64,000 nt of DNA, from contig NZ_JARGES010000032.1 in NCBI RefSeq assembly GCF_029210365.1, positions 1 through 64,000 of the forward strand. The letters are read 5' to 3'. Below the pieces are notes generated by a model. It made no database searches. It saw only the letters and a program-made list of their open reading frames with translations, and was not told the origin of the DNA. A program made the translations under genes and the position numbers. Positions 43,804-53,485 of this stretch are shown piece by piece. Numbering within the stretch: position 1 is the first letter of the stretch; each line of letters begins with the position of its first letter. This DNA is from Mesorhizobium sp. YIM 152430. Lineage in GTDB: Bacteria > Pseudomonadota > Alphaproteobacteria > Rhizobiales > Rhizobiaceae.

Positions 43804-46239
43804 ATGGTTGCGCTCAAGCGATTTCGTCATTCCGGCCCGTCCTTCTCCGACCTGCTGCCCTATGCGGCCCTGGTCGATAACGGTACGCTCTTGCTCAAGG
43901 ACGGGAGCCTGATGGCCGGCTGGTATTTCGCCGGTCCGGATAGCGAAAGCTCGACCGATTTCGAGCGCAACGAGGTCAGCCGCCAGATCAATGCCATTCT
44001 CGCCCGCCTCGGATCGGGCTGGATGATCCAGGTCGAGGCCGTGCGCGTGCCGGCGACGGCCTATCCGACACGGGAAAACTGCCACTTCCCCGACAAGGTG
44101 AGCGCGCTGATCGATGAGGAGCGGCGCAAGCGTTTCGAGGCGGCGGACGGGCACTATGAGAGCCAGCATGCCATCATCCTGACCTATCGCGAACCGGAGA
44201 AACGCAAGTCCGGCCTCGTCAAATATGTCTATTCCGACGATGAGTCCCGCGCGACAACCTTTGCCGATCGCGCGCTCGATCACTTCCGGCGTTCGATCCG
44301 CGAATTCGAGCAGTATATGGCAAACGTCGTCTCGATCCGGCGCATGGTCACACAGGAGACCGAGGAACGCGGCGGAACCCGTATCGCCAAATATGACGAT
44401 CTGCTGCAGTTCGCCCGCTTCTGCATTGTCGGCGAAAACCATCCGGTCCGCCTGCCCGACATTCCGATGTATCTCGATTTCGTCGTCACGGCCGAATTCC
44501 ACCACGGTCTCTCGCCGCTGGTCGACAACCGCTATCTGGCGGTCGTGGCAATCGACGGTTTTCCGGCCGAGAGCTGGCCAGGCATTCTCAACTCTCTGGA
44601 TCTGATGCCGCTCACCTATCGCTGGTCGAGCCGCTTCGTTTTTCTCGATCCGATCGAGGCCCGCCAAAGGCTCGAGCGCACGCGCAAAAAGTGGCTGCAA
44701 AAGGTGCGGCCGTTCATGGACCAGCTATTCCAGACCAATTCGGGCGCGATCGACCAGGACGCTGCGCTGATGGTGGCGGAGACCGAGGACGCCATTGCCG
44801 AGACCAATTCACAGCTTGTCGCCTATGGCTACTATACGCCGGTCATCGTCATGTTCGATGACAACGAGGCGCGTCTTCGCGAAAAGACCGAAGGCGTGCG
44901 CCGGCTGATCCAGGCCGAAGGCTTTGCCGCGCGCATTGAAACGCTGAACGCCACCGAGGCTTTCCTTGGGAGCTTGCCCGGCAGCTGGTACGCCAACATC
45001 CGCGAACCGCTGATCAATACCCGCAACCTTGCCGATCTGGTGCCGCTCAACTCGGTCTGGTCGGGCTCGCCGGTTGCACCGTGCCCGTTCTATCCCGATG
45101 GCTCACCGCCGCTGATGCAGGTCGCAAGCGGATCATCGCCGTTCCGTCTGAACCTCCATTCGGGCGACGTGGGCCATACCCTGATCTTCGGTCCCACCGG
45201 ATCGGGCAAGTCGACGCTTCTGGCCCTGATCGCGGCACAGTTCCGCCGTTACGGCCGCGCGCAGCTCTTTGCTTTCGACAAGGGCAAGTCGATGTACCCG
45301 CTGACGGTGGCTGTTGGCGGCGATCATTACGATGTCGGGGCAGGGGAGGCGCTGACCTTCTGCCCGCTTTCCCAACTTGAGGATGATGGCGACAAGGCCT
45401 GGGCGGCCGGATGGCTGGAAACCCTTGTCGAACTGCAGGGTGTGAAGGTGACGCCCGACCATCGCAATGCGATCGCCAAGCAAATCGAGCTCATGGCCGC
45501 ATCGTCCCGCCGGTCGCTCTCCGATTTCGTGTCGGGCGTGCAGATGCGGGAGATCAAGGACGCACTGCGCCACTACACCGTCGACGGTCCCATGGGGCAT
45601 CTGCTCGATGCCGAGGAGGATGGCCTGACCCTCTCGGATTTCCAGACATTCGAGGTCGAGGAATTGATGAACCTCGGCGACCGCAATCTCGTGCCGGTCC
45701 TGCTCTACCTGTTCCGTCGCATCGAAAAGCGCCTGACCGGCGCTCCCAGCCTCATCATCCTCGACGAAGCCTGGCTGATGCTCGGCCATCCAGCCTTCCG
45801 CGAGAAGATCCGCGAATGGCTGAAGGTGCTGCGCAAGGCCAATTGCGCCGTCGTCTTGGCAACGCAGTCGATTTCTGACGCGGAAAAGTCCGGCATCATC
45901 GACGCGCTCAAGGAAAGCTGCCCGACCAAGATTTGCCTGCCTAATGGCGCGGCGCGCGAAAGCGGCACGCGCGAGTTCTATGAGCGCATCGGCTTCAACG
46001 AGCGGCAAATCGAGATCGTCGCCACCGCTCTGCCCAAGCGCGAATATTACGTCGCCTCGCCTGACGGCCGACGATTGTTCGACATGGCCCTCGGGCCGAT
46101 GACCCTGTCTTTCATCGGCGCGTCCGGAAAGGACGACATCAAGCGCATCGATGAGCTGCGCGTCCACCACGGCGACGAATGGCCCGTCCACTGGCTCAAG
46201 CAAAGAGGTATCGAAAATGCCGAAGCTCTTCTTGCGTAG
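43804..46239 (+). CDS. trbE: Conjugal transfer ATPase TrbE (VirB4 family)
   Basis: An 811-aa VirB4-type ATPase, the largest motor of the type IV system. The N-terminal domain opens HSGPSFSDLLPYAALVDNGTLL. Walker A is IFGPTGSGKSTLLALIAAQ (about residue 465), with FAFDKGKSMYPL after it. Walker B is PSLIILDEAWLMLG, then VLATQSISDAEKS (RecA-like motif). Full length for the family. Its 3' end overlaps trbJ by 23 bp. Confidence 0.96.
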   Translation: MVALKRFRHSGPSFSDLLPYAALVDNGTLLLKDGSLMAGWYFAGPDSESSTDFERNEVSRQINAILARLGSGWMIQVEAVRVPATAYPTRENCHFPDKVSALIDEERRKRFEAADGHYESQHAIILTYREPEKRKSGLVKYVYSDDESRATTFADRALDHFRRSIREFEQYMANVVSIRRMVTQETEERGGTRIAKYDDLLQFARFCIVGENHPVRLPDIPMYLDFVVTAEFHHGLSPLVDNRYLAVVAIDGFPAESWPGILNSLDLMPLTYRWSSRFVFLDPIEARQRLERTRKKWLQKVRPFMDQLFQTNSGAIDQDAALMVAETEDAIAETNSQLVAYGYYTPVIVMFDDNEARLREKTEGVRRLIQAEGFAARIETLNATEAFLGSLPGSWYANIREPLINTRNLADLVPLNSVWSGSPVAPCPFYPDGSPPLMQVASGSSPFRLNLHSGDVGHTLIFGPTGSGKSTLLALIAAQFRRYGRAQLFAFDKGKSMYPLTVAVGGDHYDVGAGEALTFCPLSQLEDDGDKAWAAGWLETLVELQGVKVTPDHRNAIAKQIELMAASSRRSLSDFVSGVQMREIKDALRHYTVDGPMGHLLDAEEDGLTLSDFQTFEVEELMNLGDRNLVPVLLYLFRRIEKRLTGAPSLIILDEAWLMLGHPAFREKIREWLKVLRKANCAVVLATQSISDAEKSGIIDALKESCPTKICLPNGAARESGTREFYERIGFNERQIEIVATALPKREYYVASPDGRRLFDMALGPMTLSFIGASGKDDIKRIDELRVHHGDEWPVHWLKQRGIENAEALLA

Positions 46240-47005
46240 TTCGCTCGCAAGCGTCCTGATCGCTGTCAGCCTTGCGGCGCCGGCCCAAGCCAGCGGAGCG
46301 CTCACCGGCGCGACCGAGTTCACGCAGATCCTCAACAATGGGGAACTGATCGCGCTCGGCGGGCAGAATGCCGAGCAGATCGCAAATCAGGTGACGCAGA
46401 TCTCCAACCAGGTGGAGCAGATCGCCAACCAGATCCGCATCTACGAGAACATGCTGCAGAACACTATGCAGCTTCCGGATCACGTGTGGGGGCAGGCGCA
46501 ACAAGACCTCGCCAGCCTGCAAGGCATTGTGCAGCAGGGGCAGGGCATGGCCTTCTCGATGGGCAACCTCGACGATGTGCTCAAGCAGCGTTTTCAGAGC
46601 TATGCCGATTTCAAGAACGGTCTTCCGAACGGGCAGGATTTCTCGTCGAGCTATCAGTCCTGGTCGGACACCAACCGTGACACCATCGGTGGAACGCTGG
46701 CGGCGGCTGGCCTCACGGCCGATCTGTTCTCAACCGAAGAATCCACCATGGCGCAACTACGCTCCCAATCGGAGTCGGCTGATGGCCAGATGAAGGCCTT
46801 GCAGGTCGGGCATCAGATCGCGACCCAACAGGTCGAGCAGATGCAGAAGCTTCGCGGCCTCGTTTCTCAGCAGATGACGATGATGGGCACCTGGTATCAG
46901 TCGGAGCAGGCTGAAAAGGATCTCGCTCAGGCTCGCCGCGACGCATTTTTCGGCTCTACGGCTCCGTCCACCTCCGGCGGCCAACAAATGCAGCCTCGGT
47001 GGTGA
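46217..47005 (+). CDS. trbJ: TrbJ (VirB5-like)
   Basis: A 262-aa exported protein. Signal peptide MPKLFLRSSLASVLIAVSLA with cleavage near AQASG. The mature part is a long coiled coil (QIANQVTQISNQVEQIANQI, IATQQVEQMQKL), as in VirB5/TrbJ pilus-tip proteins. The ATG at 46217 has AGAGGT upstream and overlaps the trbE end. The C-terminus, TSGGQQMQPRW, recurs almost exactly in the next gene product. Confidence 0.92.
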   Translation: MPKLFLRSSLASVLIAVSLAAPAQASGALTGATEFTQILNNGELIALGGQNAEQIANQVTQISNQVEQIANQIRIYENMLQNTMQLPDHVWGQAQQDLASLQGIVQQGQGMAFSMGNLDDVLKQRFQSYADFKNGLPNGQDFSSSYQSWSDTNRDTIGGTLAAAGLTADLFSTEESTMAQLRSQSESADGQMKALQVGHQIATQQVEQMQKLRGLVSQQMTMMGTWYQSEQAEKDLAQARRDAFFGSTAPSTSGGQQMQPRW

Positions 47006-47008
47006 CCC

Positions 47009-47269
47009 ATGGCAACGCTCAAACTCCCCATCGTCGTCGTGATCGCGATCGTTGCCGCCCTTGCAGGCGGCGCGGCGTCCTATGTGTTCATCACGAACAC
47101 CGATCCAGAAACGAAGGCGCTCCTCCAGCGCCAGGTCGAACTTGCCGAGCAAGAAGCGGCGGCACGCGAGGAAGCCGCCGAGCGGGCAAAGGACTTTTTC
47201 AACGCCAATCCCGACGACTACCCCACGTCGGGAGGCCAACAGATGGCCCCCCGCTGGGGCGACAACTGA
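47009..47269 (+). CDS. Small membrane protein in the trbK position
   Basis: An 86-aa protein with one N-terminal membrane helix (LPIVVVIAIVAALAGGAASYVFI) and a charged helical tail (LLQRQVELAEQEAAAREEAAERAK). It lies between trbJ and trbL, where Ti-like plasmids carry trbK, the entry-exclusion gene. TrbK proteins are usually lipoproteins, but no lipobox Cys is present here, so I leave the symbol blank. The C-terminal TSGGQQMAPRW repeats the end of TrbJ. It starts 3 bp after the trbJ stop. Confidence 0.75.
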   Translation: MATLKLPIVVVIAIVAALAGGAASYVFITNTDPETKALLQRQVELAEQEAAAREEAAERAKDFFNANPDDYPTSGGQQMAPRWGDN

Positions 47270-47280
47270 AGGCCTGAGTC

Positions 47281-48456
47281 ATGCGCGCTTCGATGCTTTT
47301 GAGATTGGCTGGACTGGTGATCGCCGCGCTTGCCATGGTCGATCCGGCCTTTGCGCAGGACGGTTCGATCCTGACCGATCTCGAAAACCAGGTCGCCAGC
47401 GCATCGCAGGGCTGGCAGGACACCGTCATCAATGCGGCAACCTCGCTGTTCTGGATACTGGCCGGCATAGAAGTGGGTATCGCGGCGATCTGGCTCGCGA
47501 TCCAGGCTCCGTCGCTCGACACATGGTTTGCAGAGCTTGTGCGGAGAATCCTCTTCATCGGCTTCTTCCTCTTTGTTCTGCAGCAGGGTCCGGACTTGGC
47601 CAAGTCGGTTGTCGATAGCCTGTTTCAGCTCGGCGCGGATGGTGGTTCGGCTTCGCCGGCCGACGTCTTCAATGCCGGCGTCAAAGTGGCATCCGAACTT
47701 TCAGAAAACGCCCGGTTCGGTCTTTGGGAGGACAATGCCCTCGCCATGGCCTCGGTCTTCGCGATGATCGTCGTTGTCATCTGCTTTGCCCTCGTAGCGG
47801 CGATCTTCGTGGCCGTGCTGGTCGAAATGTACGTCGGTCTGCTCGCCGGCATGATCATGCTTGGCCTTGGCGGCTCGTCCTTTACCAAGGATTTCGCGGT
47901 CCGGTACCTCGTCTATGCCTTCTCAGTCGGCATGAAGCTGATGGGCCTCGTGATGATCGCGCGCATCGGCTCCGAGGTGCTGATCGGCCTTTCGAACGAT
48001 ACGGCTTCCGACGATCAATTCCTCACTACCCTGACGATCGCGGGCATTTCGGTCGTCGTCTTCATGATCTCCATGTACGTGCCGAACATCATTCAGGGCG
48101 TCGTCCAAGGCGTTTCCGTCGGCAATGGCATGGAAGCCATCCGCAGCGGTGGCCAGATTACCGGCTTCGCGGCGGTCGGTGCTGGCATGGCGGCCGGCGG
48201 CGCCGGCGTCGTCAAAGGTGGGATGGCTGCCGCCTCGGCGGCATCGCAAGCCGGCGCATCGCGTGGCGCGGCTGCAATGGCCGGGTTGAGAGCCGCGGGT
48301 GGCGCGGTCGGCTCTGCGGCGACCGACAAGCTGATGGGGATCCCCGGCGCCAGGATGGGTTCGACCCTCGGCCTCGCCAACGAAAAGCTGCGGCAAGGCA
48401 ACAATCCGGGCACCAGTTCGAGAAGTTCAAACAAAAAGATGGACGCCGACTCGTGA
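47281..48456 (+). CDS. trbL: TrbL (VirB6 family)
   Basis: A 391-aa polytopic inner-membrane protein. Signal-like start (MRASMLLRLAGLVIAALAMVDPAFA), then at least five membrane segments (for example AAIFVAVLVEMYVGLLAGMIMLGLGG, in two parts by family topology). A Gly/Ala-rich cytosolic tail (MAAGGAGVVKGGMAAASAAS) is typical of TrbL. It forms part of the DNA channel. Gaps of 11 bp upstream and 33 bp downstream. Confidence 0.93.
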   Translation: MRASMLLRLAGLVIAALAMVDPAFAQDGSILTDLENQVASASQGWQDTVINAATSLFWILAGIEVGIAAIWLAIQAPSLDTWFAELVRRILFIGFFLFVLQQGPDLAKSVVDSLFQLGADGGSASPADVFNAGVKVASELSENARFGLWEDNALAMASVFAMIVVVICFALVAAIFVAVLVEMYVGLLAGMIMLGLGGSSFTKDFAVRYLVYAFSVGMKLMGLVMIARIGSEVLIGLSNDTASDDQFLTTLTIAGISVVVFMISMYVPNIIQGVVQGVSVGNGMEAIRSGGQITGFAAVGAGMAAGGAGVVKGGMAAASAASQAGASRGAAAMAGLRAAGGAVGSAATDKLMGIPGARMGSTLGLANEKLRQGNNPGTSSRSSNKKMDADS

Positions 48457-48489
48457 GGTCGGCCGGCCGTATCGATCAGGCGAGGCTAG

Positions 48490-49152
48490 ATGGCGAAGCG
48501 CAAATACCCCGACAATCCGTATCTGGCCGCCCGCTATGAGTGGAACGAGCGCTACGGCAGCTATATGCGCGCGGCCTCGGCCTGGCGCACCGTCGGCCTG
48601 CTTTCGATGAGCATGGCGGTGATCGGGTTCGGCTATGCCCTCTATCAGTCCACACAAGTCAAGCTTGTTCCTTATGTGGTCGAGGTAGACAAGCTCGGGG
48701 CGGCTGTCCTGGCCGGCTTCCCCGCGCAGATCGAATATGCCGACGAGCGCGTTGTGCGCTCGATGCTCGGCGCATGGGTGTCGAACTTCCGGTCGATCAC
48801 TCCGGATGCCACTGTCCAGAAGGGCTATATCGATCGCACCTACGCGATGCTGAAACAGCAGGACCCGGCGACCGAGAAGGTCAACAACTGGTTCCGCAAC
48901 AACTCACCCTTCGATCGCGCGCGCACCATGACGGTCTCGATCGAGGTCAACAACGTCGTCGCCCTCTCGAACCAGAGCTACCAGGTCGACTGGAGCGAGA
49001 TCGAGCGCGACCGCGCGGGCAAGGAACTGCGCACCCGCCGCTTTCGCGGCATCGCCACCGTCACCCTTTCGCCGCCCCAGGACGAGGCGGTCATTCGTCT
49101 GAACCCGATCGGCCTCTACCTCAAGGATTTCGATTGGACGGCCCAGCTTTGA
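48490..49152 (+). CDS. trbF: TrbF (VirB8 family)
   Basis: A 220-aa protein: cytosolic N-terminus ([18 protein letters not shown], a TrbF hallmark), one membrane helix near residue 40 and a periplasmic VirB8-like domain ([21 protein letters not shown]). It assembles the core of the type IV system. Complete. Confidence 0.94.
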   Translation: MAKRKYPDNPYLAARYEWNERYGSYMRAASAWRTVGLLSMSMAVIGFGYALYQSTQVKLVPYVVEVDKLGAAVLAGFPAQIEYADERVVRSMLGAWVSNFRSITPDATVQKGYIDRTYAMLKQQDPATEKVNNWFRNNSPFDRARTMTVSIEVNNVVALSNQSYQVDWSEIERDRAGKELRTRRFRGIATVTLSPPQDEAVIRLNPIGLYLKDFDWTAQL

Positions 49153-49175
49153 GAAACGCTCGCGGAGTCAGAGTA

Positions 49176-50015
49176 ATGTTCAACCTCAAGAAAATGCACG
49201 CGGGCGTGTGTGCGGCAACCCTGTTGCTGGGTACGTTCGCCCTCAATGTCGCCGTTGCGGCCGATCAGCAGGGCCTCAGCAGCAACGAAGCGCGGGGGAC
49301 CGGCCTTTCCACTCAGTGGCAGGGCACGGCCGCGGTAATGACGCGCGGGCCGGACGGCAAGGTCATTTACCTCTACGGCCAAACGCAGCCCTCCGTCGTT
49401 TGCTCGCCTCTCCAGCTTTGCGAAATCGAACTGCAGGCCGGTGAAGCCGTGCGTGACGTGCTGGTGGGCGACACGGTTCGCTGGAAGGTCGAGCCGGCAA
49501 CCTCGGGCTCGGCCGAAGGCCAGAAAATCCACCTGATCGTCAAGCCTTCGGAGCCCGGGCTCGAGACCTCCATGGTGGTGACGACATCGCGGCGCACCTA
49601 CCACATCCGGCTCAGGTCACATCATCGCGACTACATGGCCCGCGTTGCCTTCGAGTATCCCGAAGACGTGCAGGCCAAGTTCGATGCCCTCAACGCGCGC
49701 GTCGAGGCGAGCATCATTCCCGGCGCCGGCATCCCGGCCGAAAACCTGAGCTTCAATTTCGCTATCAGCGGGCAAGCCCGTTGGCGCCCGACCCGCGTCT
49801 ACACCGATGGCGTCAAAACCTACATCCAGTTCCCCGGCCAGATGATGAGCGGCGATGCACCGGTGCTGTTCGTCGTATCGGGCGGCGAAAACCGCATCGT
49901 CAACTACCGGCTCAACGGCACGATGATGATCGTCGACTATGTGTTCGATCGCGCCGTGCTCCTTTCCGGCGTCGGCTCCCGCCAGCAGAAGATCACCATT
50001 TCGAGGAAGGGCTGA
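49176..50015 (+). CDS. trbG: TrbG (VirB9 family)
   Basis: A 279-aa periplasmic/outer-membrane core protein. A signal peptide (ending ALNVAVAA) is followed by the VirB9/CagX fold: the N-terminal [24 protein letters not shown] part and the C-terminal [17 protein letters not shown] and [16 protein letters not shown]. The ATG at 49176 begins at the expected signal peptide; longer readings overlap trbF in another frame and are unlikely. Confidence 0.94.
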   Translation: MFNLKKMHAGVCAATLLLGTFALNVAVAADQQGLSSNEARGTGLSTQWQGTAAVMTRGPDGKVIYLYGQTQPSVVCSPLQLCEIELQAGEAVRDVLVGDTVRWKVEPATSGSAEGQKIHLIVKPSEPGLETSMVVTTSRRTYHIRLRSHHRDYMARVAFEYPEDVQAKFDALNARVEASIIPGAGIPAENLSFNFAISGQARWRPTRVYTDGVKTYIQFPGQMMSGDAPVLFVVSGGENRIVNYRLNGTMMIVDYVFDRAVLLSGVGSRQQKITISRKG

Positions 50016-50017
50016 CC

Positions 50018-50479
50018 ATGCGCGCCATCCACCGACTTTCCCATGTTCTGGCACTCGTTCTTCTCACAGGTGCAACGAGCGCATGCACCACCACGGGCGG
50101 GGGATACTTCACGCCGACCGTGAGTGCCGATGCCGCCAATCTCTCGCCGGTCGCAGCCTCGGCCGTCGCCGGCGACATGGTCGCCAAGCTCGCCGAGCAT
50201 GTCGGCCCGGGCACCGGCACGATCGTCATCAAACCCGACGATTCCGCCTTCGGCCTGGCGCTCGAAGAGTCGCTGCGCGGCTGGGGCTATGCCGTCGCCT
50301 CGAACCAGGAGGCTCCCGGCGACAATATGATCCCGCTAGCCTATGTCCTCGACACGTTCGAGGGCGCGGTCATGACCCGGATTTCGACACCCTCGGTCGA
50401 ATTGACCCGCACCTATGCGATGTCGGCGACCGGCGCCACGCCGACAAGCCCGCTTTCCGTGATGCAGCGTGTGAGCTGA
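50018..50479 (+). CDS. trbH: TrbH lipoprotein
   Basis: A 153-aa protein with a hydrophobic leader and probable lipobox Cys (LLTGATSAC). The mature part (ADMVAKLAEH-like segment, PGTGTIVIKPDDSAFGLALEESLRGWGYAV) fits TrbH, which is found only in trb-type systems and may act like VirB7. It starts 2 bp after the trbG stop. Confidence 0.88.
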   Translation: MRAIHRLSHVLALVLLTGATSACTTTGGGYFTPTVSADAANLSPVAASAVAGDMVAKLAEHVGPGTGTIVIKPDDSAFGLALEESLRGWGYAVASNQEAPGDNMIPLAYVLDTFEGAVMTRISTPSVELTRTYAMSATGATPTSPLSVMQRVS

Positions 50480-50490
50480 GGGGAGGGCCC

Positions 50491-51798
50491 ATGAGTTCGC
50501 TCGATCTTTCCCCCGGCGCCGAAGGCGGCGACGAGAAGCCCAGGATCCGGCGCCTGAACAAGCTGCCGGTCTTTCTCTTCATCGGCCTGGTCGTCCTTTT
50601 CTTCGGCGTTATCATTTGGGGGTTGTCAATCCGAGGGCTCAACCGGAGCGGCGGCGCGATCGATACTTCGACCGGCGCACCGGCAACCGATTTCGCTGAC
50701 CAGCTCAAGCGCGGCGTTTCGGATGGCGTGATCGAGGAGCCGCGCCCCGCGCAGCAGATTCAGGTGGTGCAGCCCGTCGAGGAAACGGAACAAGAGCCGC
50801 AGTCCACCAATCCTTTCCAGCGCCAGCCGACAACACCGCAACAGCAACAGGCAACGCCGGTTGAAAGCGAGGTCGACTGGCGCGTGCGGCTGCAAAGGGA
50901 ACAGGACGAGCAGATGTTTCGCTTGCTGCATCAGCAGCGTATGGCCCGGCTCCAGGCCGACGATGCCGCCTATGACAGCCCGATCGCGGTCAATATCGGC
51001 AACGTTGGGCAAGCGGCACAAGCGGAAACGCCACAGGCGACGACAGGGCAGGGGGCGCTTGGCGATCGCGCCGGCATGGCCGATCTCTATGCGGCCGCGC
51101 TGCGCGCCGGCGGCGCCGGGCAACAAGCCGATCCGAACAACCAGGCCGGCAAGACCGACTTCTTCAATCAGAACATCGCCGATCTCGGCTATCTGCCGAA
51201 CCGCGTCGTGCCGCAGCAGTCGCCCTTTGAGCTCAAACGCGGTTCGGTAATCCCGGCAACGCTTGTGACCGGCATCAACTCCGACCTTCCTGGCCGCATC
51301 ACCGCTCAGGTCAGCCAGAACGTCTACGACAGTGCCACCGGCCACCGGCTGTTGGTGCCGCAAGGGGCCAAACTCTTCGGCCGATACGATTCCAACGTCT
51401 CGTTCGGGCAAAGTCGCGTGCTGGTGATCTGGACCGATCTCATTTTCCCGAATGGATCGACACTGCAGATCGGCGGCATGGCCGGCGTCGACGCGCAAGG
51501 CTATGGCGGCTTCCGCGACCAGGTCGACAACAAATACCTGCAGACCTTCGGCTCGGCGATTCTCATCGCCTTGATCGGTACCGGCATCGACATGGCCGTG
51601 CCGGAAAGCTCGACGCTTGCGACGCAGGATACCGCCTCGGATGCAGCGCGGCGGAATTTCGCGGAAAGCTTCGGCCGGGTCGCGGACCAAACCATCTCCC
51701 GCAATCTCAATGTCCAGCCGACCCTCACCATCCGCCCGGGCTATGGGTTCAACATCATTGTCGAGCAGGACATCATTTTCCCGGGAGCCTATCGCTGA
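50491..51798 (+). CDS. trbI: TrbI (VirB10 family)
   Basis: A 435-aa bridge protein between inner and outer membranes. One membrane helix at about 27-47 (PVFLFIGLVVLFFGVIIWGL), a Pro/Gln-rich periplasmic linker (QPTTPQQQQATPVES), and the C-terminal VirB10 domain (PFELKRGSVIPATLVTGINSDLPG, VPQGAKLFGRYDS, PNGSTLQIGGMAGVDAQGYGG). GGGGAGGG precedes the ATG. Complete. Its stop overlaps the ATG of the next gene. Confidence 0.95.
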   Translation: MSSLDLSPGAEGGDEKPRIRRLNKLPVFLFIGLVVLFFGVIIWGLSIRGLNRSGGAIDTSTGAPATDFADQLKRGVSDGVIEEPRPAQQIQVVQPVEETEQEPQSTNPFQRQPTTPQQQQATPVESEVDWRVRLQREQDEQMFRLLHQQRMARLQADDAAYDSPIAVNIGNVGQAAQAETPQATTGQGALGDRAGMADLYAAALRAGGAGQQADPNNQAGKTDFFNQNIADLGYLPNRVVPQQSPFELKRGSVIPATLVTGINSDLPGRITAQVSQNVYDSATGHRLLVPQGAKLFGRYDSNVSFGQSRVLVIWTDLIFPNGSTLQIGGMAGVDAQGYGGFRDQVDNKYLQTFGSAILIALIGTGIDMAVPESSTLATQDTASDAARRNFAESFGRVADQTISRNLNVQPTLTIRPGYGFNIIVEQDIIFPGAYR

Positions 51799-53485
51799 TG
51801 GCTGAGCTGTTTTCGCTCGCCCGCAATGCCGCCGCGACGGTTGCGGTTGCAGTGCTTCTGGCTGGTTGTCTCGTGCCGGAAACCATCGACGCCAACATCG
51901 TGCTCGATGGCAGTTCATTGATGAAGGCGCGGTCACCGGCATTCATCGCGCCGATCGGCCGGCCGAGCTGGTCGGCGATGGCCCCACGGGCTGCGAGGCC
52001 ATTTGGATAAGCGGTCTCTATTGCGGGTTCCGGAAACGGTGTCCGCCGTACACTCAGCCCAGCCGTGGTCGGGGGCAGCGAAGGCAATGGACGATCCCCG
52101 CCGGTGACCGCGGCGCGGGGGAGCCCAAGTTGGTCTGCCAGGCGCACCACCTTGTCGAGCCGCTCTTCGAGCTTGCTCTTCTGGTATTTGCGATAGCGAA
52201 AGAGGGGAACCGCCCCGCGCGAAGGTTGGAATGGACCGAAGCGCTTGCCCTCATGCTCGACGAACAGTTCCTGATCGAACAGGCCCCAGAGCAAGGTCAC
52301 CGTTTCGCCGGCAAGTTCGGGCTCGACCTCATAGGATGCGCCTTCGACCGATACGGTCGCGTCTCCAGCAACCGTCCGTCGTTCCGGTTCGCGCGCAAAG
52401 GCGCAGAACCGCTCCCAGGAGCACATCGCCCGCACCCCGTCAGGAGGAAGATGCCGCAGCCAATCCTCGATGCGTGCATGAGACTCTGTGCGATGGTCGC
52501 CGTTATTGTAGGTGACCAAGGCGCGCCTGAGCCAAAGGTTGGCTTCCTCTTCGTCCTTCGGCTTGTGGAAATGATAGAGGGTCTCGTGCACTTCCTTGAT
52601 CGTGCGAAACGGCCGCTCGACCTTGCCTTTCGCTCGCGCCGGCGTGCGCCGCTCGCTGTCCGACGGGGGCATATGCGTGAGAACCCGGACACCAAGGCTA
52701 CCCATGACGGACTGGAAAACGCGCGAGCGGCTCACCGGCCCGTTATCCATATGGATGGTCGTTGGAATCCCCTGAAGCGGCAGTTCCGGTTCAGGCTTGG
52801 CGGCGAAGGCATTGTAGAGAAAGCGCAAGGCGGACTCCGCGTCCTCGCCGTAGACGGAGCGGTATTCCTGATAGCTCGCGCCGGAGCGATCATCGACCAC
52901 GGAGAACAGCATCAGCGTCGGCCGGCCGCGCCCTTCCTCGACCCAAAGCGGCGCTTCCACCTGCTTCAGGTCGGACGGGCTCATGTCGAAGTGCCAGAGT
53001 TCGTTGGAACGCCGCGCCTGGAATCGGACGGCAGCCACCGGGCGGGTGACGCGCGCATAATCCAGGCCGGAAACACGCAGCAGCCGATCGACCGTTGCGC
53101 GTTTCAAGATGCCGGGCGGTGCACGGACCAGGCCATCGGGCGTCACCACGCCGTCTTCCTCAAGCAGCTTGATGGCGCGCGCCGTGGAGATATGCCGCCC
53201 CTTCCGGTTCGCCGTTCTGATCTTCAGGGCCGCGATGATTTCGGCATAGGTTTCCATCTCCGGCTGCGGGGCGATCCGGGAGGTTCCGTGATCGGCGCGC
53301 CGTACGGATTTCGGGCGGTTCAACTCCCGCAGCGCCCGATACAGGGTCCAGATCGAGATGCCGTAGGCATCGGCGGCACGAGCAACAATCTCGGTACGGC
53401 CTGGATCACGGGGAGAAAGCAGCGACAATCGGCGTCGAAGATCGACAAGAGCCTCTCCGGGCGGCCGCTTTCTCCGCTCAGCCAT
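51773..53485 (-). CDS. Mu/TniA-type DDE transposase, 3' end altered
   Basis: A 570-aa transposase with an N-terminal helix-turn-helix region (AYGISIWTLYRALRELNRPKSVRR), a retroviral-integrase core (RSNELWHFDMSPSDLKQVE; VVDDRSGASYQEYRS; IHMDNGPVSRSRVFQ; ARAKGKVERPFRTIKEVHE, giving D, D and E), and a Mu-type C-terminal beta domain (GASYEVEPELAGETVTLLWGLFDQELFVEHEGK). The last ~50 codons read antisense through the truncated lipoprotein gene and trbI end, so the native C-terminus is probably lost. Its start overlaps the resolvase stop by 8 bp. TniB/TniQ-like genes are absent. Confidence 0.8.
   Translation of the reverse strand: MAERRKRPPGEALVDLRRRLSLLSPRDPGRTEIVARAADAYGISIWTLYRALRELNRPKSVRRADHGTSRIAPQPEMETYAEIIAALKIRTANRKGRHISTARAIKLLEEDGVVTPDGLVRAPPGILKRATVDRLLRVSGLDYARVTRPVAAVRFQARRSNELWHFDMSPSDLKQVEAPLWVEEGRGRPTLMLFSVVDDRSGASYQEYRSVYGEDAESALRFLYNAFAAKPEPELPLQGIPTTIHMDNGPVSRSRVFQSVMGSLGVRVLTHMPPSDSERRTPARAKGKVERPFRTIKEVHETLYHFHKPKDEEEANLWLRRALVTYNNGDHRTESHARIEDWLRHLPPDGVRAMCSWERFCAFAREPERRTVAGDATVSVEGASYEVEPELAGETVTLLWGLFDQELFVEHEGKRFGPFQPSRGAVPLFRYRKYQKSKLEERLDKVVRLADQLGLPRAAVTGGDRPLPSLPPTTAGLSVRRTPFPEPAIETAYPNGLAARGAIADQLGRPIGAMNAGDRAFINELPSSTMLASMVSGTRQPARSTATATVAAALRASENSSAISDRLPGK
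51798..52010 (+). pseudogene. Truncated lipoprotein gene after trbI
   Basis: Only the N-terminus looks native: a hydrophobic leader with lipobox LLAGCLVPE, then TIDANIVLDGSS. From about 51915 onward the reading frame runs antisense through the transposase gene and has no lipoprotein character. So the transposon end lies near 51915 and removed the rest. It was probably the last gene of the trb operon, judging from the ATGA overlap with trbI. Confidence 0.6.
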
